Notes: generated from the letters alone by a model not told the origin. A DNA stretch of 32,181 bases from JAAUQA01 sp036351435 (GCA_036351435.1 JAZBPA010000170.1:1-32181); one strand, 5' to 3'; counted from the first letter of the stretch, positions 7,787 to 16,334 are shown. Made by a program: numbers and translations.

Positions 7787-9421
7787 TTAAAAATCCATAT
7801 CATCCATACCGCCGGGAGGCATTGCGGAACCTCCCTTGTCCTTCTTAGGCGCCTCTGCCACCATGGCTTCGGTGGTAATCATTAGCCCGGATACGGAAGA
7901 AGCATGTTGCAGTGCGGTACGCACAACCTTGGTGGGATCAAGGATACCCATCTCCACTAAGTCGCCGAACTCCTCGGTCGAGGCGTTGAAGCCGAAGCTG
8001 CCTTGGCCTTCGATCACTTTGTTTAATACCACCGAAGGTTCGCCACCAGCATTGGCGACGATTTGCCGCAAAGGTTCTTCCATGGCGCGACTGATGATGC
8101 TGATGCCGACATCTTGATCGTGATTATCGCCTTTCAAGGCTTTGACTTTTCCTAAGACCCGCAACAAAGCGACGCCACCGCCAGGTACTACGCCTTCCTC
8201 AACGGCTGCACGGGTAGCGTGCAAAGCGTCTTCGACACGGGCCTTTTTCTCCTTCATCTCGACTTCGGTCACTGCGCCGACCTTGATGACCGCCACGCCA
8301 CCGGATAGCTTGGCCATACGTTCCTGCAGCTTCTCGCGATCATAATCAGAAGTGGTCTTGTCAATCTCAGCGCGGATCTGCTCAATACGGCCTTCAATAT
8401 CCTGCTTGGTGCCGGCGCCATCGACCACGGTAGTATCTTCCTTGCCGATGATGATCCGCTTAGCAGTACCCAGATCCTCTAAGCTGGCTTTTTCTAAGTT
8501 GAGCCCGACCTCTTCAGAGATCACCTGGGCACCGGTTAATAGCGCAATATCTTGTAACATGGCTTTGCGCCGGTCACCGAAACCTGGAGCTTTAACTGCC
8601 GCTACCTTGAGTATACCGCGCATGTTGTTAACTACTAAGGTAGCCAAGGCCTCGCCCTCGACTTCCTCGGCAATAATCAGCAGTGGTCTGCTGGTTTTAG
8701 CAACCCCTTCTAGGACCGGTAGCAACTCGCGGATATTGGAAATCTTCTTGTCACAGATGAGGATCATCGGATCCTCCAACTCGCAGTTCATCGTCTCCTG
8801 ATTATTGATGAAATAAGGAGAGATATAGCCACGTTCGAACTGCATGCCTTCCACGACATCCAATTCGTTCTCCAGTCCCTTGCCTTCTTCCACGGTAATC
8901 ACGCCTTCTTTACCGACTTTGTCCATCGCTTTGGCGATGATGTCGCCGATAGCGTTATCTGAGTTTGCCGATATCGTACCCACTTGAGCGACAGCCTTGT
9001 TATCGGCAACCGGCTTGGAAATGACTTTGAGTTCGTTGACTGCTGTAGCAACCGCCTTATCGATGCCCCGTTTGAGATCCATTGGGTTCATCCCGGCAGC
9101 TACGGCTTTCAGTCCTTCTTTGAGGATAGACTGCGCCAGCACGGTTGCTGTCGTGGTACCGTCACCTGCCACATCGGAGGTTTTCGAGGCCACCTGCTTG
9201 ACCATCTGAGCGCCCATATTCTCGAACTTATCTTCCAGTTCGATTTCTTTGGCAACCGAAACACCGTCCTTAGTGACCGTGGGTGCGCCAAAACTTTTGT
9301 CCAGCACTACATTACGGCCCCGAGGGCCGAGCGTAACCTTGACCGCATCGGCCAAGACATTGACACCGTGTAACAAACGGCTGCGCGCTTCACTATCAAA
9401 CTTAACAGCTTTCGCTACCAT
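7787..9421 (-). CDS. groEL: Chaperonin GroEL (60 kDa)
   Basis: A 544-residue protein, full length for GroEL. It forms the double-ring ATP-driven chamber in the cytoplasm that folds proteins together with GroES. Hallmarks seen are the N-terminal VKFDSEAR and LGPRGRNVVLDKSFG, the ATP-site GDGTTTATVLAQ with its catalytic Asp, the signature AAVEEGVVPGGG near residue 400, and a C-terminus ending in PPGGMDDMDF, with a shorter Gly-Gly-Met tail than in E. coli. It follows groES by 61 bases on the same strand and ends at a strong hairpin terminator. Transcription probably starts at the sigma-32-like site at 9896-9923. A GGTGAGG site precedes the ATG at a slightly long distance. Confidence 0.98.
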   Translation of the reverse strand: MVAKAVKFDSEARSRLLHGVNVLADAVKVTLGPRGRNVVLDKSFGAPTVTKDGVSVAKEIELEDKFENMGAQMVKQVASKTSDVAGDGTTTATVLAQSILKEGLKAVAAGMNPMDLKRGIDKAVATAVNELKVISKPVADNKAVAQVGTISANSDNAIGDIIAKAMDKVGKEGVITVEEGKGLENELDVVEGMQFERGYISPYFINNQETMNCELEDPMILICDKKISNIRELLPVLEGVAKTSRPLLIIAEEVEGEALATLVVNNMRGILKVAAVKAPGFGDRRKAMLQDIALLTGAQVISEEVGLNLEKASLEDLGTAKRIIIGKEDTTVVDGAGTKQDIEGRIEQIRAEIDKTTSDYDREKLQERMAKLSGGVAVIKVGAVTEVEMKEKKARVEDALHATRAAVEEGVVPGGGVALLRVLGKVKALKGDNHDQDVGISIISRAMEEPLRQIVANAGGEPSVVLNKVIEGQGSFGFNASTEEFGDLVEMGILDPTKVVRTALQHASSVSGLMITTEAMVAEAPKKDKGGSAMPPGGMDDMDF

Positions 9422-9482
9422 CGTCGTTAAGCCTCACCAAGTTTCTTAGATCTAAATTTCCAGAATGTCGTGAACACGCAGC

Positions 9483-9773
9483 TCACTTTTCGATAATGGC
9501 CATGATGTCGTCTTCGCGCATCACCACCAATTCTTCGTTGTCGACCTTCACTTCGGTCCCAGAATATTTCCCAAACAGGACTTCATCGCCAACCTTGACG
9601 TCTAATGGTCGGTTGTCGCCATTATCAAGCACTTTGCCACTACCAATCGCAATGACTTCTCCGCGAATCGGTTTCTCAGTCGCTGAATCAGGAATCACAA
9701 TGCCTCCTGCAGTTTTGCGCTCTTCTTCTTTACGTCTGACGACCACGCGGTCATATAAAGGCTGTAGCTTCAT
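9483..9773 (-). CDS. groES: Co-chaperonin GroES (10 kDa)
   Basis: A 96-residue protein, the usual length. It is the heptameric lid of the GroEL chamber. Seen are the PLYDRVVVRR start, the mobile loop (ERKTAGGIVIPDSA, about residues 19-32) that contacts GroEL, and the GDEVLFGKYSGTEV segment. An AGAGGAG ribosome binding site precedes the ATG. It is the first gene of the groES-groEL operon, behind a heat-shock-like promoter and a leader hairpin. Confidence 0.98.
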   Translation of the reverse strand: MKLQPLYDRVVVRRKEEERKTAGGIVIPDSATEKPIRGEVIAIGSGKVLDNGDNRPLDVKVGDEVLFGKYSGTEVKVDNEELVVMREDDIMAIIEK

Positions 9774-9848
9774 GGATAGGTTTTCTCCTCTTTCAGATAT
9801 TCAAGACAATGCATAACTGTCAACGGTCGGTGACTTGATCGATTAGCC

Positions 9849-9880
9849 GAGCACGATGTATTACACCTACATCAGTGCTC
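9849..9880 (-). promoter_or_regulatory. Leader hairpin upstream of groES
   Basis: Arms 9849-9860 and 9868-9880 pair over 12 bases with one bulged base and a 7-base loop. The hairpin falls just after the start point predicted from the sigma-32-like promoter, so it would be the 5' end of the groESL mRNA. It does not match the CIRCE operator. It might stabilise the mRNA, sense temperature or bind a protein. Confidence 0.4.
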
Positions 9881-9895
9881 CACTTGCGTTGGCAT

Positions 9896-9923
9896 AAATA
9901 AGGTCAGCTACGCTGTTTTCAAG
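9896..9923 (-). promoter_or_regulatory. Sigma-32-like heat-shock promoter of groESL
   Basis: On the minus strand CTTGAA (9918-9923) is followed after 14 bases by CCTTATTT (9896-9903). This fits the heat-shock consensus CTTGAA-N13-15-CCCCATNT with six of eight -10 positions. It lies about 120 bases ahead of groES. Confidence 0.6.
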
Positions 9924-10021
9924 GTGCAGAGTAAAAAAATTTCTGAATAATCTGCTCTGTGCTGCAAAACAGCCGAATTCTCAGTAAGCTGCGGTGCTGT
10001 CAATTGACCGAGATAAAAGTC

Positions 10022-10657
10022 ATGAATCCCAAACAAACTTTACGGGTTGGTGTCGGTGGGCCAGTAGGATCCGGTAAAACCGCTTTGGTTGAGGCGCTGT
10101 GTAGAGCATTACGCGAGCGTTATGCCGTCGCAGTAGTCACTAACGATATATATACCCAAGAAGACGCGCAGTTTCTGGCGCGCCATAACGCCTTGGCCGT
10201 GGAACGCATTATCGGCGTGGAGACCGGCGGATGCCCGCATACCGCGATCCGGGAAGATGCTTCGATGAATCTCACGGCGGTGGAGCAGCTGTGCGCCCGC
10301 TTTCCCGGCCTGGATCTGGTGCTGGTAGAAAGTGGTGGCGATAACCTCAGCGCTACCTTCAGTCCGGAATTAGCGGATTTAACGATTTACGTCATTGATG
10401 TCGCTGCAGGCGACAAGATTCCCCGTAAAGGAGGCCCCGGTATCACCCGTTCCGATTTGTTGGTGATCAACAAGATTGATTTAGCGCCTTATGTGGGCGC
10501 CTCTCTGGAAGTGATGGAACGGGATACCCGGCGGATGCGCGGCGAACGGCCTTTCGTGTTCAGCAATTTGAAAACTGGCCAAGGACTAGAAGCGATCATC
10601 GCCTTTGTTCTCGATAAAGGCATGTTGGAGCATCCTGCTGATGGAGTTGACCGATGA
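10022..10657 (+). CDS. ureG: UreG-like nickel-chaperone GTPase
   Basis: A 211-residue SIMIBI-class GTPase, close to the usual UreG length. UreG binds nickel and GTP and delivers nickel to urease. Seen are the P-loop GGPVGSGKT (residues 12-20), the Cys71-Pro-His73 nickel-binding motif in GGCPHTAIRED, VESGGDNLSATFSPELAD, and the guanine-specificity motif NKID. I chose the ATG at 10022 because the family begins right before the RVGVGGPVG strand; an upstream GTG at 9959 would add a 21-residue tail of no known kind. No urease structural gene or ureD, ureE or ureF is in the window. Its stop overlaps the start of the next gene by ATGA, so it is translated together with DgcN/DgcA-like enzymes. Whether it serves urease elsewhere, hydrogenase or another enzyme is open. 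Confidence 0.9.
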   Translation: MNPKQTLRVGVGGPVGSGKTALVEALCRALRERYAVAVVTNDIYTQEDAQFLARHNALAVERIIGVETGGCPHTAIREDASMNLTAVEQLCARFPGLDLVLVESGGDNLSATFSPELADLTIYVIDVAAGDKIPRKGGPGITRSDLLVINKIDLAPYVGASLEVMERDTRRMRGERPFVFSNLKTGQGLEAIIAFVLDKGMLEHPADGVDR

Positions 10658-11724
10658 TCCCGGCACCTGCAATTGTTCTCGCCAACGGGTTTTTTCAGAC
10701 CCCCAACGGTAAAGCGGCCCATGGTTTAGTACGTGGTAGCGAACGCTTCAAGGTGCAGGCGGTGGTCGACCCGTTATGCGCTGGGCAGGACGCTGGCAGC
10801 GTATTGGACGGTCAGCGGCGAGGAATTCCGTTGGTCGCTTCGCTGACTGAGGCATTGGCAATTGGTCCCGAATCGCCCCAATTCTGTGTGGTGGGTATCG
10901 CAACCCATGGCGGGCGATTCACCCCTGAGCTACGGATTTTATTGCTGGAAGCCGCGCAACTCGGGCTGTCCATCGTCAACGGTTTACACGATTACGTCAG
11001 CGCCGATGCTGAAATTGCCGCAGTTGCAGCTGAACAGGGCTTAACGCTAATTGATTTGCGTAAACCCAAGCCTAAGCATGAGCTGCATTTCTGGACCGGC
11101 GCGATTCATCAGGTTCAAGCACCTCGACTAGCCGTGTTGGGTATGGACTGCGCCATCGGCAAGCGCACGACGGCCCGTTTGCTGACCCAAGCGTTAGCTG
11201 TAGCAGGGATCAAGGCAGAGATGATCTTTACCGGCCAAACCGGCTGGATGCAGGGTTTTCGCTACGGCTTTGTGTTGGACTCGGTGGTGAACGATTACGT
11301 CAGCGGAGAACTGGAACATGCCATCGTGACCTGTGACCAAGAGATCCGGCCAGACGTTATCATCTTGGAAGGACAGTCGTCATTGCGTAATCCTAGTGGT
11401 CCCTGCGGTGCGGAATTCTTGTTATCGGGCGCGGCGCGGGGAGTGATTTTGCAACATGCGCCGGGACGGGAGTTTTTTGAAGGCTACGAAGACCAGGGTC
11501 ACCGGATACCGCCGGTGGAAGACGAGATCAAGCTGATTCGTTGTTACGGTGCCCGTACTTTGGCGGTCACTTTACAAGGCAAGGGCATGACCCCGATTGC
11601 CCTGCAGCAAGCACAACGCGATTTGCAGCAGCGCTTGAATATACCGGTTGTCTGTCCGCTGGAGGACGGCGTGGAGGCTCTGGTGCCGGTTGTACAAGAC
11701 TTTATCGCCGCGCAACGGACATGA
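10654..11724 (+). CDS. DUF1611 protein, DgcN-like (putative D-glutamate N-acetyltransferase)
   Basis: A 356-residue protein of the DUF1611 family. The N-terminal part (about 1-130) looks like a Rossmann-type domain. The C-terminal part has a P-loop-like segment GMDCAIGKRTTA (about residue 165) and conserved patches FTGQTGWMQG, ILEGQSSLRNPSGP and HAPGREFFEGY. Members called DgcN were shown to acetylate D-glutamate in a pathway whose second enzyme, DgcA, racemises N-acetyl-D-glutamate. The next gene is an epimerase of that type, which supports the assignment. It overlaps ureG and the epimerase by 4 bases on each side, so the three genes form one translation unit. Function is inferred from family and neighbour. 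A role in murein-peptide metabolism is an alternative. Confidence 0.8.
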   Translation: MIPAPAIVLANGFFQTPNGKAAHGLVRGSERFKVQAVVDPLCAGQDAGSVLDGQRRGIPLVASLTEALAIGPESPQFCVVGIATHGGRFTPELRILLLEAAQLGLSIVNGLHDYVSADAEIAAVAAEQGLTLIDLRKPKPKHELHFWTGAIHQVQAPRLAVLGMDCAIGKRTTARLLTQALAVAGIKAEMIFTGQTGWMQGFRYGFVLDSVVNDYVSGELEHAIVTCDQEIRPDVIILEGQSSLRNPSGPCGAEFLLSGAARGVILQHAPGREFFEGYEDQGHRIPPVEDEIKLIRCYGARTLAVTLQGKGMTPIALQQAQRDLQQRLNIPVVCPLEDGVEALVPVVQDFIAAQRT

Positions 11725-12794
11725 AAATTACCCGGATTGTCAGCTCAGTCGAGCATCTGCCGCTGGCGCGCCCTTACACCATTGCTTTTCGTACCATTTC
11801 CGCTATCGATTGCGTGCTCGTCGAACTGCATACCGACCAGGGCCGGGTAGGACTGGGCACGGCCTCGCCCGAACCTTATGTGACCGGAGAAACAGAAACC
11901 GCCTGTCAGGCAGCCTTAGAGGAAACCGCGCTGGACTGGTTGGTCGGTCAGGATGTACGGCGCTTACCGGCCTTGTGTCGAGCGTTGCAGCATCGGTTGC
12001 CGCACACACCGGCTGCCCGAGCGGCGTTGGACATGGCGCTGCATGATCTGTTGGCGCAATACCTCAGCTTGCCGTTAGTTGAGATGTTAGGTCGGGCCCA
12101 TGAGCAGCTTACTACATCAGTCACCATCGGTATCAAACCGGTGCCGGAGACCTTGGCGGAAGCGGAAGAAAGGATAGGTAAGGGATTCCGGGCGCTCAAA
12201 ATTAAATTGGGGCATTCTTTGGAAGAAGACCTGGAACGCCTGCATCGGTTACGAGAGCGGTTCGGCAAAACGATCACCATTCGCGTGGACCCGAATCAGG
12301 GCTACAGCGCTGTCGACGTGCTGGAATTTGTCGAGCGCAGTGCAGATCTCGCTATTGAATTTCTCGAACAACCGATGCCAGTCAGCCAACTCAACGCCAT
12401 GCGGGCGCTGCCGGAGTCGGTGCGGGCACGTTTGGCCGCTGATGAATGTCTGCTCAATGAAAACGATGCGCTGGGCCTACTCATGCCACCGAGCGCCTGC
12501 GGAATTTTCAATATCAAATTGATGAAATGCGGCGGCGTGTCGCCCGCGTTACGTATTGCCGCGTTAGCCGAAACTGCCGGTATCGACTTGATGTGGGGTT
12601 GTATGGACGAAAGCGTCATCGGCATCAGCGCGGCGTTACACGCTGCTTTAGCTTCCCCGGCAACCCGTTATCTTGATTTGGACGGTAGCTTTGACTTGGC
12701 TCGGGATATTGCCAAGGGGGGCTTTGTGTTGGAGGACGGGAGGTTACGTACCACGGATGCGCCGGGATTGGGGGTTACTCGCCTGCGGGACTGA
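11721..12794 (+). CDS. Enolase-superfamily epimerase (dipeptide epimerase / DgcA-like)
   Basis: A 357-residue protein with the full set of residues of L-Ala-D/L-Glu epimerases: K160-x-K162, metal ligands Asp190, Glu216 and Asp241, Lys266 on the opposite face, and the late D319-x-D321 motif that holds the substrate amine in dipeptide epimerases. Such enzymes invert the alpha-carbon of the Glu residue in murein dipeptides; DgcA relatives act on N-acetyl-glutamate. I chose the ATG at 11721, which overlaps the previous stop as ATGA; a longer frame from 11541 runs through the DUF1611 gene and is not credible. The coupling to a DgcN-like gene favours N-acetyl-D-glutamate as substrate, but the DxD motif keeps the murein dipeptide option open. 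The protein acts in the cytoplasm and needs magnesium. Confidence 0.85.
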   Translation: MKITRIVSSVEHLPLARPYTIAFRTISAIDCVLVELHTDQGRVGLGTASPEPYVTGETETACQAALEETALDWLVGQDVRRLPALCRALQHRLPHTPAARAALDMALHDLLAQYLSLPLVEMLGRAHEQLTTSVTIGIKPVPETLAEAEERIGKGFRALKIKLGHSLEEDLERLHRLRERFGKTITIRVDPNQGYSAVDVLEFVERSADLAIEFLEQPMPVSQLNAMRALPESVRARLAADECLLNENDALGLLMPPSACGIFNIKLMKCGGVSPALRIAALAETAGIDLMWGCMDESVIGISAALHAALASPATRYLDLDGSFDLARDIAKGGFVLEDGRLRTTDAPGLGVTRLRD

Positions 12795-12818
12795 GCCAAA
12801 ACCCATAGTCGGAAAATA

Positions 12819-12832
12819 TTGACACCGATCAA
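12819..12832 (+). promoter_or_regulatory. FNR/Anr-type site upstream of hybO
   Basis: TTGAC-ACCG-ATCAA matches nine of ten defined bases of the FNR/Anr consensus TTGAT-N4-ATCAA. Its centre lies about 41 bases before the start point predicted from the TATAAT box at 12854-12859, the classic class II activator position. This implies that the hydrogenase operon is switched on when oxygen is low. Confidence 0.75.
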
Positions 12833-12853
12833 TCGCTATTTAAAACAGTCTCT

Positions 12854-12859
12854 TATAAT
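12854..12859 (+). promoter_or_regulatory. -10 box of the hyb operon promoter
   Basis: A perfect TATAAT at 21 bases past the FNR-type site and without a good -35 hexamer, as expected for an activator-dependent promoter. Start would be near 12866, leaving a leader of about 175 bases before hybO. Confidence 0.65.
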
Positions 12860-13040
12860 CCAATCATGCCAGTTTCCTTATGGCACTGAGCGCAGGCTTG
12901 ACGGAACGAGCATCTTGCTGATTTCGAAACAAAAATAAGAATCAAGAGTTCTCCGTGCCACCGACGATACTGCAATTTTAGGCGGGTTTTCTGACGACTC
13001 GCTGGTCATGTTGTGATAACCACCTCCTGGAGGAATCCGA

Positions 13041-14195
13041 ATGAAGTCGGAAATGTTGCGCGTTGTCGATACTAGCGGCAACGTCCTGTCGCGAAGAACC
13101 TTTCTCAAATTCTGTACTGGAGTAGCCGCTAGTTTAGGCCTATCAGCAGGAATGGGCGCGCAAATCGCGCAAGCGATTACCAATCCCAGACGGACTCCGG
13201 TTATTTGGTTATCTGCCCAGGAATGCACCGGCTGCACCGAATCATTGCTCAGGTCGCAACATCCCAGCCTGGAAACGCTCATTCTGGATTTGATCTCCCT
13301 GGATTATCACGAAGCGCTGAGTACCCCAGCGGGTCATTTAGCGGAAGAAGTTAGACACCAGTCCATGGAGGAGAATAGAGGTAAATACTTGCTGGTGGTG
13401 GACGGTTCTATCCCCACCAAAGACGGCGGTATTTACTGCAAGATCGCTAACAAAACCGCCCTGGAACATTTGCATGAGTCTGCGGAAGGTGCTGCGGCCA
13501 TCGTGGCCATCGGTTCCTGTGCCGCCTGGGGCGGCATTCCCGCCAGCGACCCCGATCCCACTGAAGCTAAGCCGGTTACTGATATCATTCACGATAAGCC
13601 GATTGTGAATATCCCGGGTTGCCCGCCCAATCCCTATAACTTTCTCAGCACGATTCTGCATTTCGTGACCCTGGGGACGCTACCGGAACTGGATGATCAA
13701 CTGCGACCCAAGTTTGCTTACGGACGTTTGATCCACGAGAACTGCGAACGTCGGCCACACTTCGATGCCGGTCGGTTCGCCACCGAGTACGGTGATATAG
13801 GCCATCGCAAGGGCTGGTGCTTGTATATGCTCGGATGCAAAGGCCCTGAAACCTATGCCAATTGTCCGTCGATCTTGTTCGGCGATGTGGGCTCCGGCAG
13901 TTGGCCGGTCGGCACCGGCCATCCTTGCTTTGGGTGTACCGAAAAAGGCGTTGGGTTCACCAAACCCCTGCACGAACTATCCGAACTGAAAACGGTTACT
14001 CCCCCAATTACTTATCCACGCATTGATCAGCCGGTGACTTCAGGTATTTCACCTGCCGCCGCTGCGCTGGCTGGTGGTGTAGCAGGGGCCGCTGCCGGAG
14101 CTGGGGCCGTGGTGATGAATATCTTGGGTAAGGCCAAAAAGAAAGATGCGGCCAAGGCGACACAGGATGACGCCGATCAGGCCAAAACGGAGTAG
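13041..14195 (+). CDS. hybO: [NiFe] hydrogenase small subunit, Hyb type
   Basis: A 384-residue iron-sulfur subunit that passes electrons from the NiFe site. A Tat signal is seen (SRRTFLKF, residues 17-24, then a hydrophobic stretch to about 46). Cluster ligands are ECTGCTE (Cys62, Cys65), GSCAAWGG, GCPPNP, HENCERR, GWCLYMLGCKGP, ANCP and HPCFGCTE. Gly64 and the WGG segment sit where oxygen-tolerant enzymes carry extra cysteines, so the proximal cluster is the standard 4Fe-4S and the enzyme should be oxygen-sensitive. A C-terminal Ala/Gly-rich helix (about 330-358) can anchor it in the membrane. GGAGG precedes the ATG. It heads the hybOABCD operon. Confidence 0.95.
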   Translation: MKSEMLRVVDTSGNVLSRRTFLKFCTGVAASLGLSAGMGAQIAQAITNPRRTPVIWLSAQECTGCTESLLRSQHPSLETLILDLISLDYHEALSTPAGHLAEEVRHQSMEENRGKYLLVVDGSIPTKDGGIYCKIANKTALEHLHESAEGAAAIVAIGSCAAWGGIPASDPDPTEAKPVTDIIHDKPIVNIPGCPPNPYNFLSTILHFVTLGTLPELDDQLRPKFAYGRLIHENCERRPHFDAGRFATEYGDIGHRKGWCLYMLGCKGPETYANCPSILFGDVGSGSWPVGTGHPCFGCTEKGVGFTKPLHELSELKTVTPPITYPRIDQPVTSGISPAAAALAGGVAGAAAGAGAVVMNILGKAKKKDAAKATQDDADQAKTE

Positions 14196-14201
14196 CCAAG
14201 C

Positions 14202-15182
14202 ATGAGCATTAATCGCAGAAATTTCATCAAGCTGGCTGGTGGCACCGCTGCATTAGGCACCGCGACCACAGCTCAGGCGAGAGAGAATAAAGTGGCATCC
14301 CCCGACGCAGTGGGCATGCTTTATGACGCCACTATCTGTATTGGGTGTAAAGCGTGCATGGCGGGTTGTAAAGAAGCCAACGGCATGCCGCCGGAAAGCG
14401 ATATGGAAAATCCACTGTGGGATAATCCCATGGATATCTCAGACAAAACCCTCAATGCCATCAAGGTCTACACCAACGGTACCGCCGAGGTCAAAGATCG
14501 GGAAACTGACGGCTTTTCCTTCGTCAAACGGCACTGCATGCATTGCGTCGATGCTAGCTGCGTCTCGGTCTGCCCGGTCAACGCCATGCGCAAAAATCCG
14601 GTGACCGGTGTAGTGACCCATCATGCCGATGTCTGCATCGGCTGTCGTTATTGCGTGTTTGCCTGTCCTTACAACGTTCCTGCCTATGAGTTCGACGATC
14701 CGCTGGGACAGATACAAAAGTGTCAGTTTTGCGATCATCGCCTGAAAAACGAGCAACTGCCGGGGTGTGTGGAAAGCTGTCCGACTGGTGCCTCGTTATT
14801 CGGTACTTTAGAAGAAGTAAGGGCTGAGGCCAATCGACGCCTCTCCATGAGACCGGGCGAAACCTATGAATATCCCATAAGGACCGTGGGCTCCTCTCTC
14901 TCGCACTCCGCCGAGGTTAAAACGTACCAGAATCATTTGTATGGCGAAGAAGAAGGCGGTGGTACTCAAGTGCTTATGTTAGCCGGGGTGCCTTTCGACA
15001 AGCTGGGGCTACCTGATTTACCAGAAAAATCCGCTGCGAGTCGTTCGGAAGGCATTCAGCACACCTTATACAAGGGGATGGCGGCACCACTGCTGTTATT
15101 CGCGGGCTTAGTTTACGCTGCCCGGAAAACCGCAGGGCGGGCTCACGAAGAACCCGAGCGCAAGAAACCCGAGGATGAGTAG
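14202..15182 (+). CDS. hybA: Hydrogenase-2-type ferredoxin subunit HybA
   Basis: A 326-residue protein with four 4Fe-4S cluster motifs: CIGCKACMAGC (about residue 46), CMHCVDASCVSVCP, CIGCRYCVFACP and CQFCDHR with CVESCP. It carries a Tat signal (NRRNFIKLAGG, residues 4-14) and a C-terminal hydrophobic stretch (about 290-310), as known for HybA, which links the small subunit to the membrane subunit HybB and the quinone pool. It starts 6 bases after hybO stops. The charged C-terminal tail is Glu/Lys-rich. Confidence 0.95.
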   Translation: MSINRRNFIKLAGGTAALGTATTAQARENKVASPDAVGMLYDATICIGCKACMAGCKEANGMPPESDMENPLWDNPMDISDKTLNAIKVYTNGTAEVKDRETDGFSFVKRHCMHCVDASCVSVCPVNAMRKNPVTGVVTHHADVCIGCRYCVFACPYNVPAYEFDDPLGQIQKCQFCDHRLKNEQLPGCVESCPTGASLFGTLEEVRAEANRRLSMRPGETYEYPIRTVGSSLSHSAEVKTYQNHLYGEEEGGGTQVLMLAGVPFDKLGLPDLPEKSAASRSEGIQHTLYKGMAAPLLLFAGLVYAARKTAGRAHEEPERKKPEDE

Positions 15183-15194
15183 AGGAGAACAATC

Positions 15195-16334
15195 ATGAGC
15201 AAACCTGAACCGCTCGGCGGCAAAATCATTACCAAACCATTTATGGTTTTGTCGGTGTTTGCTGGAATCGCCTTAGTGATTCTGGTGGGCCGCTTTTTCT
15301 TCGGGCTGGGCGCGGTAACCAATATGAATAACGGTTACCCGATGGGCCTTTGGATCGTCTTCGATCTAGTGATCGGCACTGCTTTTGCGTGCGGTGGTTA
15401 TGCGCTGGCCTTAGTGGTTTATATCGTTAACAAAGGTGAATACCACTCCTTGGTTAGACCTGCCCTGCTAACCAGCGTATTCGGCTACAGCCTAGGTGGG
15501 ATCGCAGTCATTATCGATCTGGGACGGTATTGGCAAGCCTATACGATTTTCCTGCCTTGGCATGCCAATTTGAACTCGGTCATGCTTGAGCTGGCCCTTT
15601 GTGTGGCGCTCTATACCACCGTGCTGTGGATCGAATTTTCACCATCACTATTTGAGAAGTTGCAATCTAAGACGGGGTTGCGGGTGATCAACAAAGTGTT
15701 GTTCATCTTCATTGCTCTGGGCGTGCTATTGCCAACTATGCACCAATCATCAATGGGGTCTATGCTGATTGCCTTGGGCACTAAATTGTCGCCCCTCTGG
15801 CAGACCGATTTACTGCCGCTGCTGTTTCTGCTGTCGGCACTGAGTACCGGGTTTTCCATTGTCATTTTCGAAGCGTCTCTTTCTTCGCTGGGATTCTGGC
15901 GGCCTCTGGAAACCTCTTTGCTCACCAAGCTTGCTGGCATTATTCGCTGGGTGTTGGCCGCTTACATTATTATCCGGTTCGCCGATATTATTGGACGGGG
16001 ACAATTAGGCACAGCGCTGGCGGGTGATTTACAGGGCAATATGTTCCTTCTGGATATGGCGTTATTCATTATCCCCTTGGTCTTGTTATCAAGCGAAAAA
16101 TATCGCGCTGACCCCCAATTATTGTTCATTGCCGCCGTGAGTATGTTGCTGGCAGGTATGCTATATCGTTTCAACGCCTTTTTGGTGGGATACATTCCAC
16201 CGGATGGTTATACGTATTTTCCATCCTTGACCGAGATTCTGGTCTCTGTGGGGATGGTATCCATGGAAATCATGGCCTTTCTATTTTTCGTAAAAAAACT
16301 ACCTGTGCTGTCCCGCGTGGAACGACACACCTAG
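15195..16334 (+). CDS. hybB: Hydrogenase membrane subunit HybB (NrfD family)
   Basis: A 379-residue integral membrane protein with about ten hydrophobic segments, matching the NrfD/HybB family. HybB lacks heme and exchanges electrons and protons with quinone on behalf of the HybOC core through HybA. An early segment NMNNGYPMGLWI is typical of this family. A GAGGAG site precedes the ATG, 12 bases after hybA. The order O-A-B-C fits group 1c uptake hydrogenases. Confidence 0.93.
   Translation: MSKPEPLGGKIITKPFMVLSVFAGIALVILVGRFFFGLGAVTNMNNGYPMGLWIVFDLVIGTAFACGGYALALVVYIVNKGEYHSLVRPALLTSVFGYSLGGIAVIIDLGRYWQAYTIFLPWHANLNSVMLELALCVALYTTVLWIEFSPSLFEKLQSKTGLRVINKVLFIFIALGVLLPTMHQSSMGSMLIALGTKLSPLWQTDLLPLLFLLSALSTGFSIVIFEASLSSLGFWRPLETSLLTKLAGIIRWVLAAYIIIRFADIIGRGQLGTALAGDLQGNMFLLDMALFIIPLVLLSSEKYRADPQLLFIAAVSMLLAGMLYRFNAFLVGYIPPDGYTYFPSLTEILVSVGMVSMEIMAFLFFVKKLPVLSRVERHT

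Noticed and set aside
7522..7803. Minus-strand frame of 93 codons
   Set aside because: It runs through the groE terminator hairpin and the end of groEL, with no ribosome binding site.
9849..9880. CIRCE operator of HrcA
   Set aside because: The inverted repeat lacks the TTAGCACTC-N9-GAGTGCTAA pattern.
11541..12794. Longer start for the epimerase
   Set aside because: The extra part reads through the DUF1611 gene in another frame; the ATG at 11721 has the ATGA overlap and the correct family N-terminus.
12878..13282. Minus-strand frame of 134 codons in the hyb leader
   Set aside because: It overlaps hybO on the other strand and has no family features.
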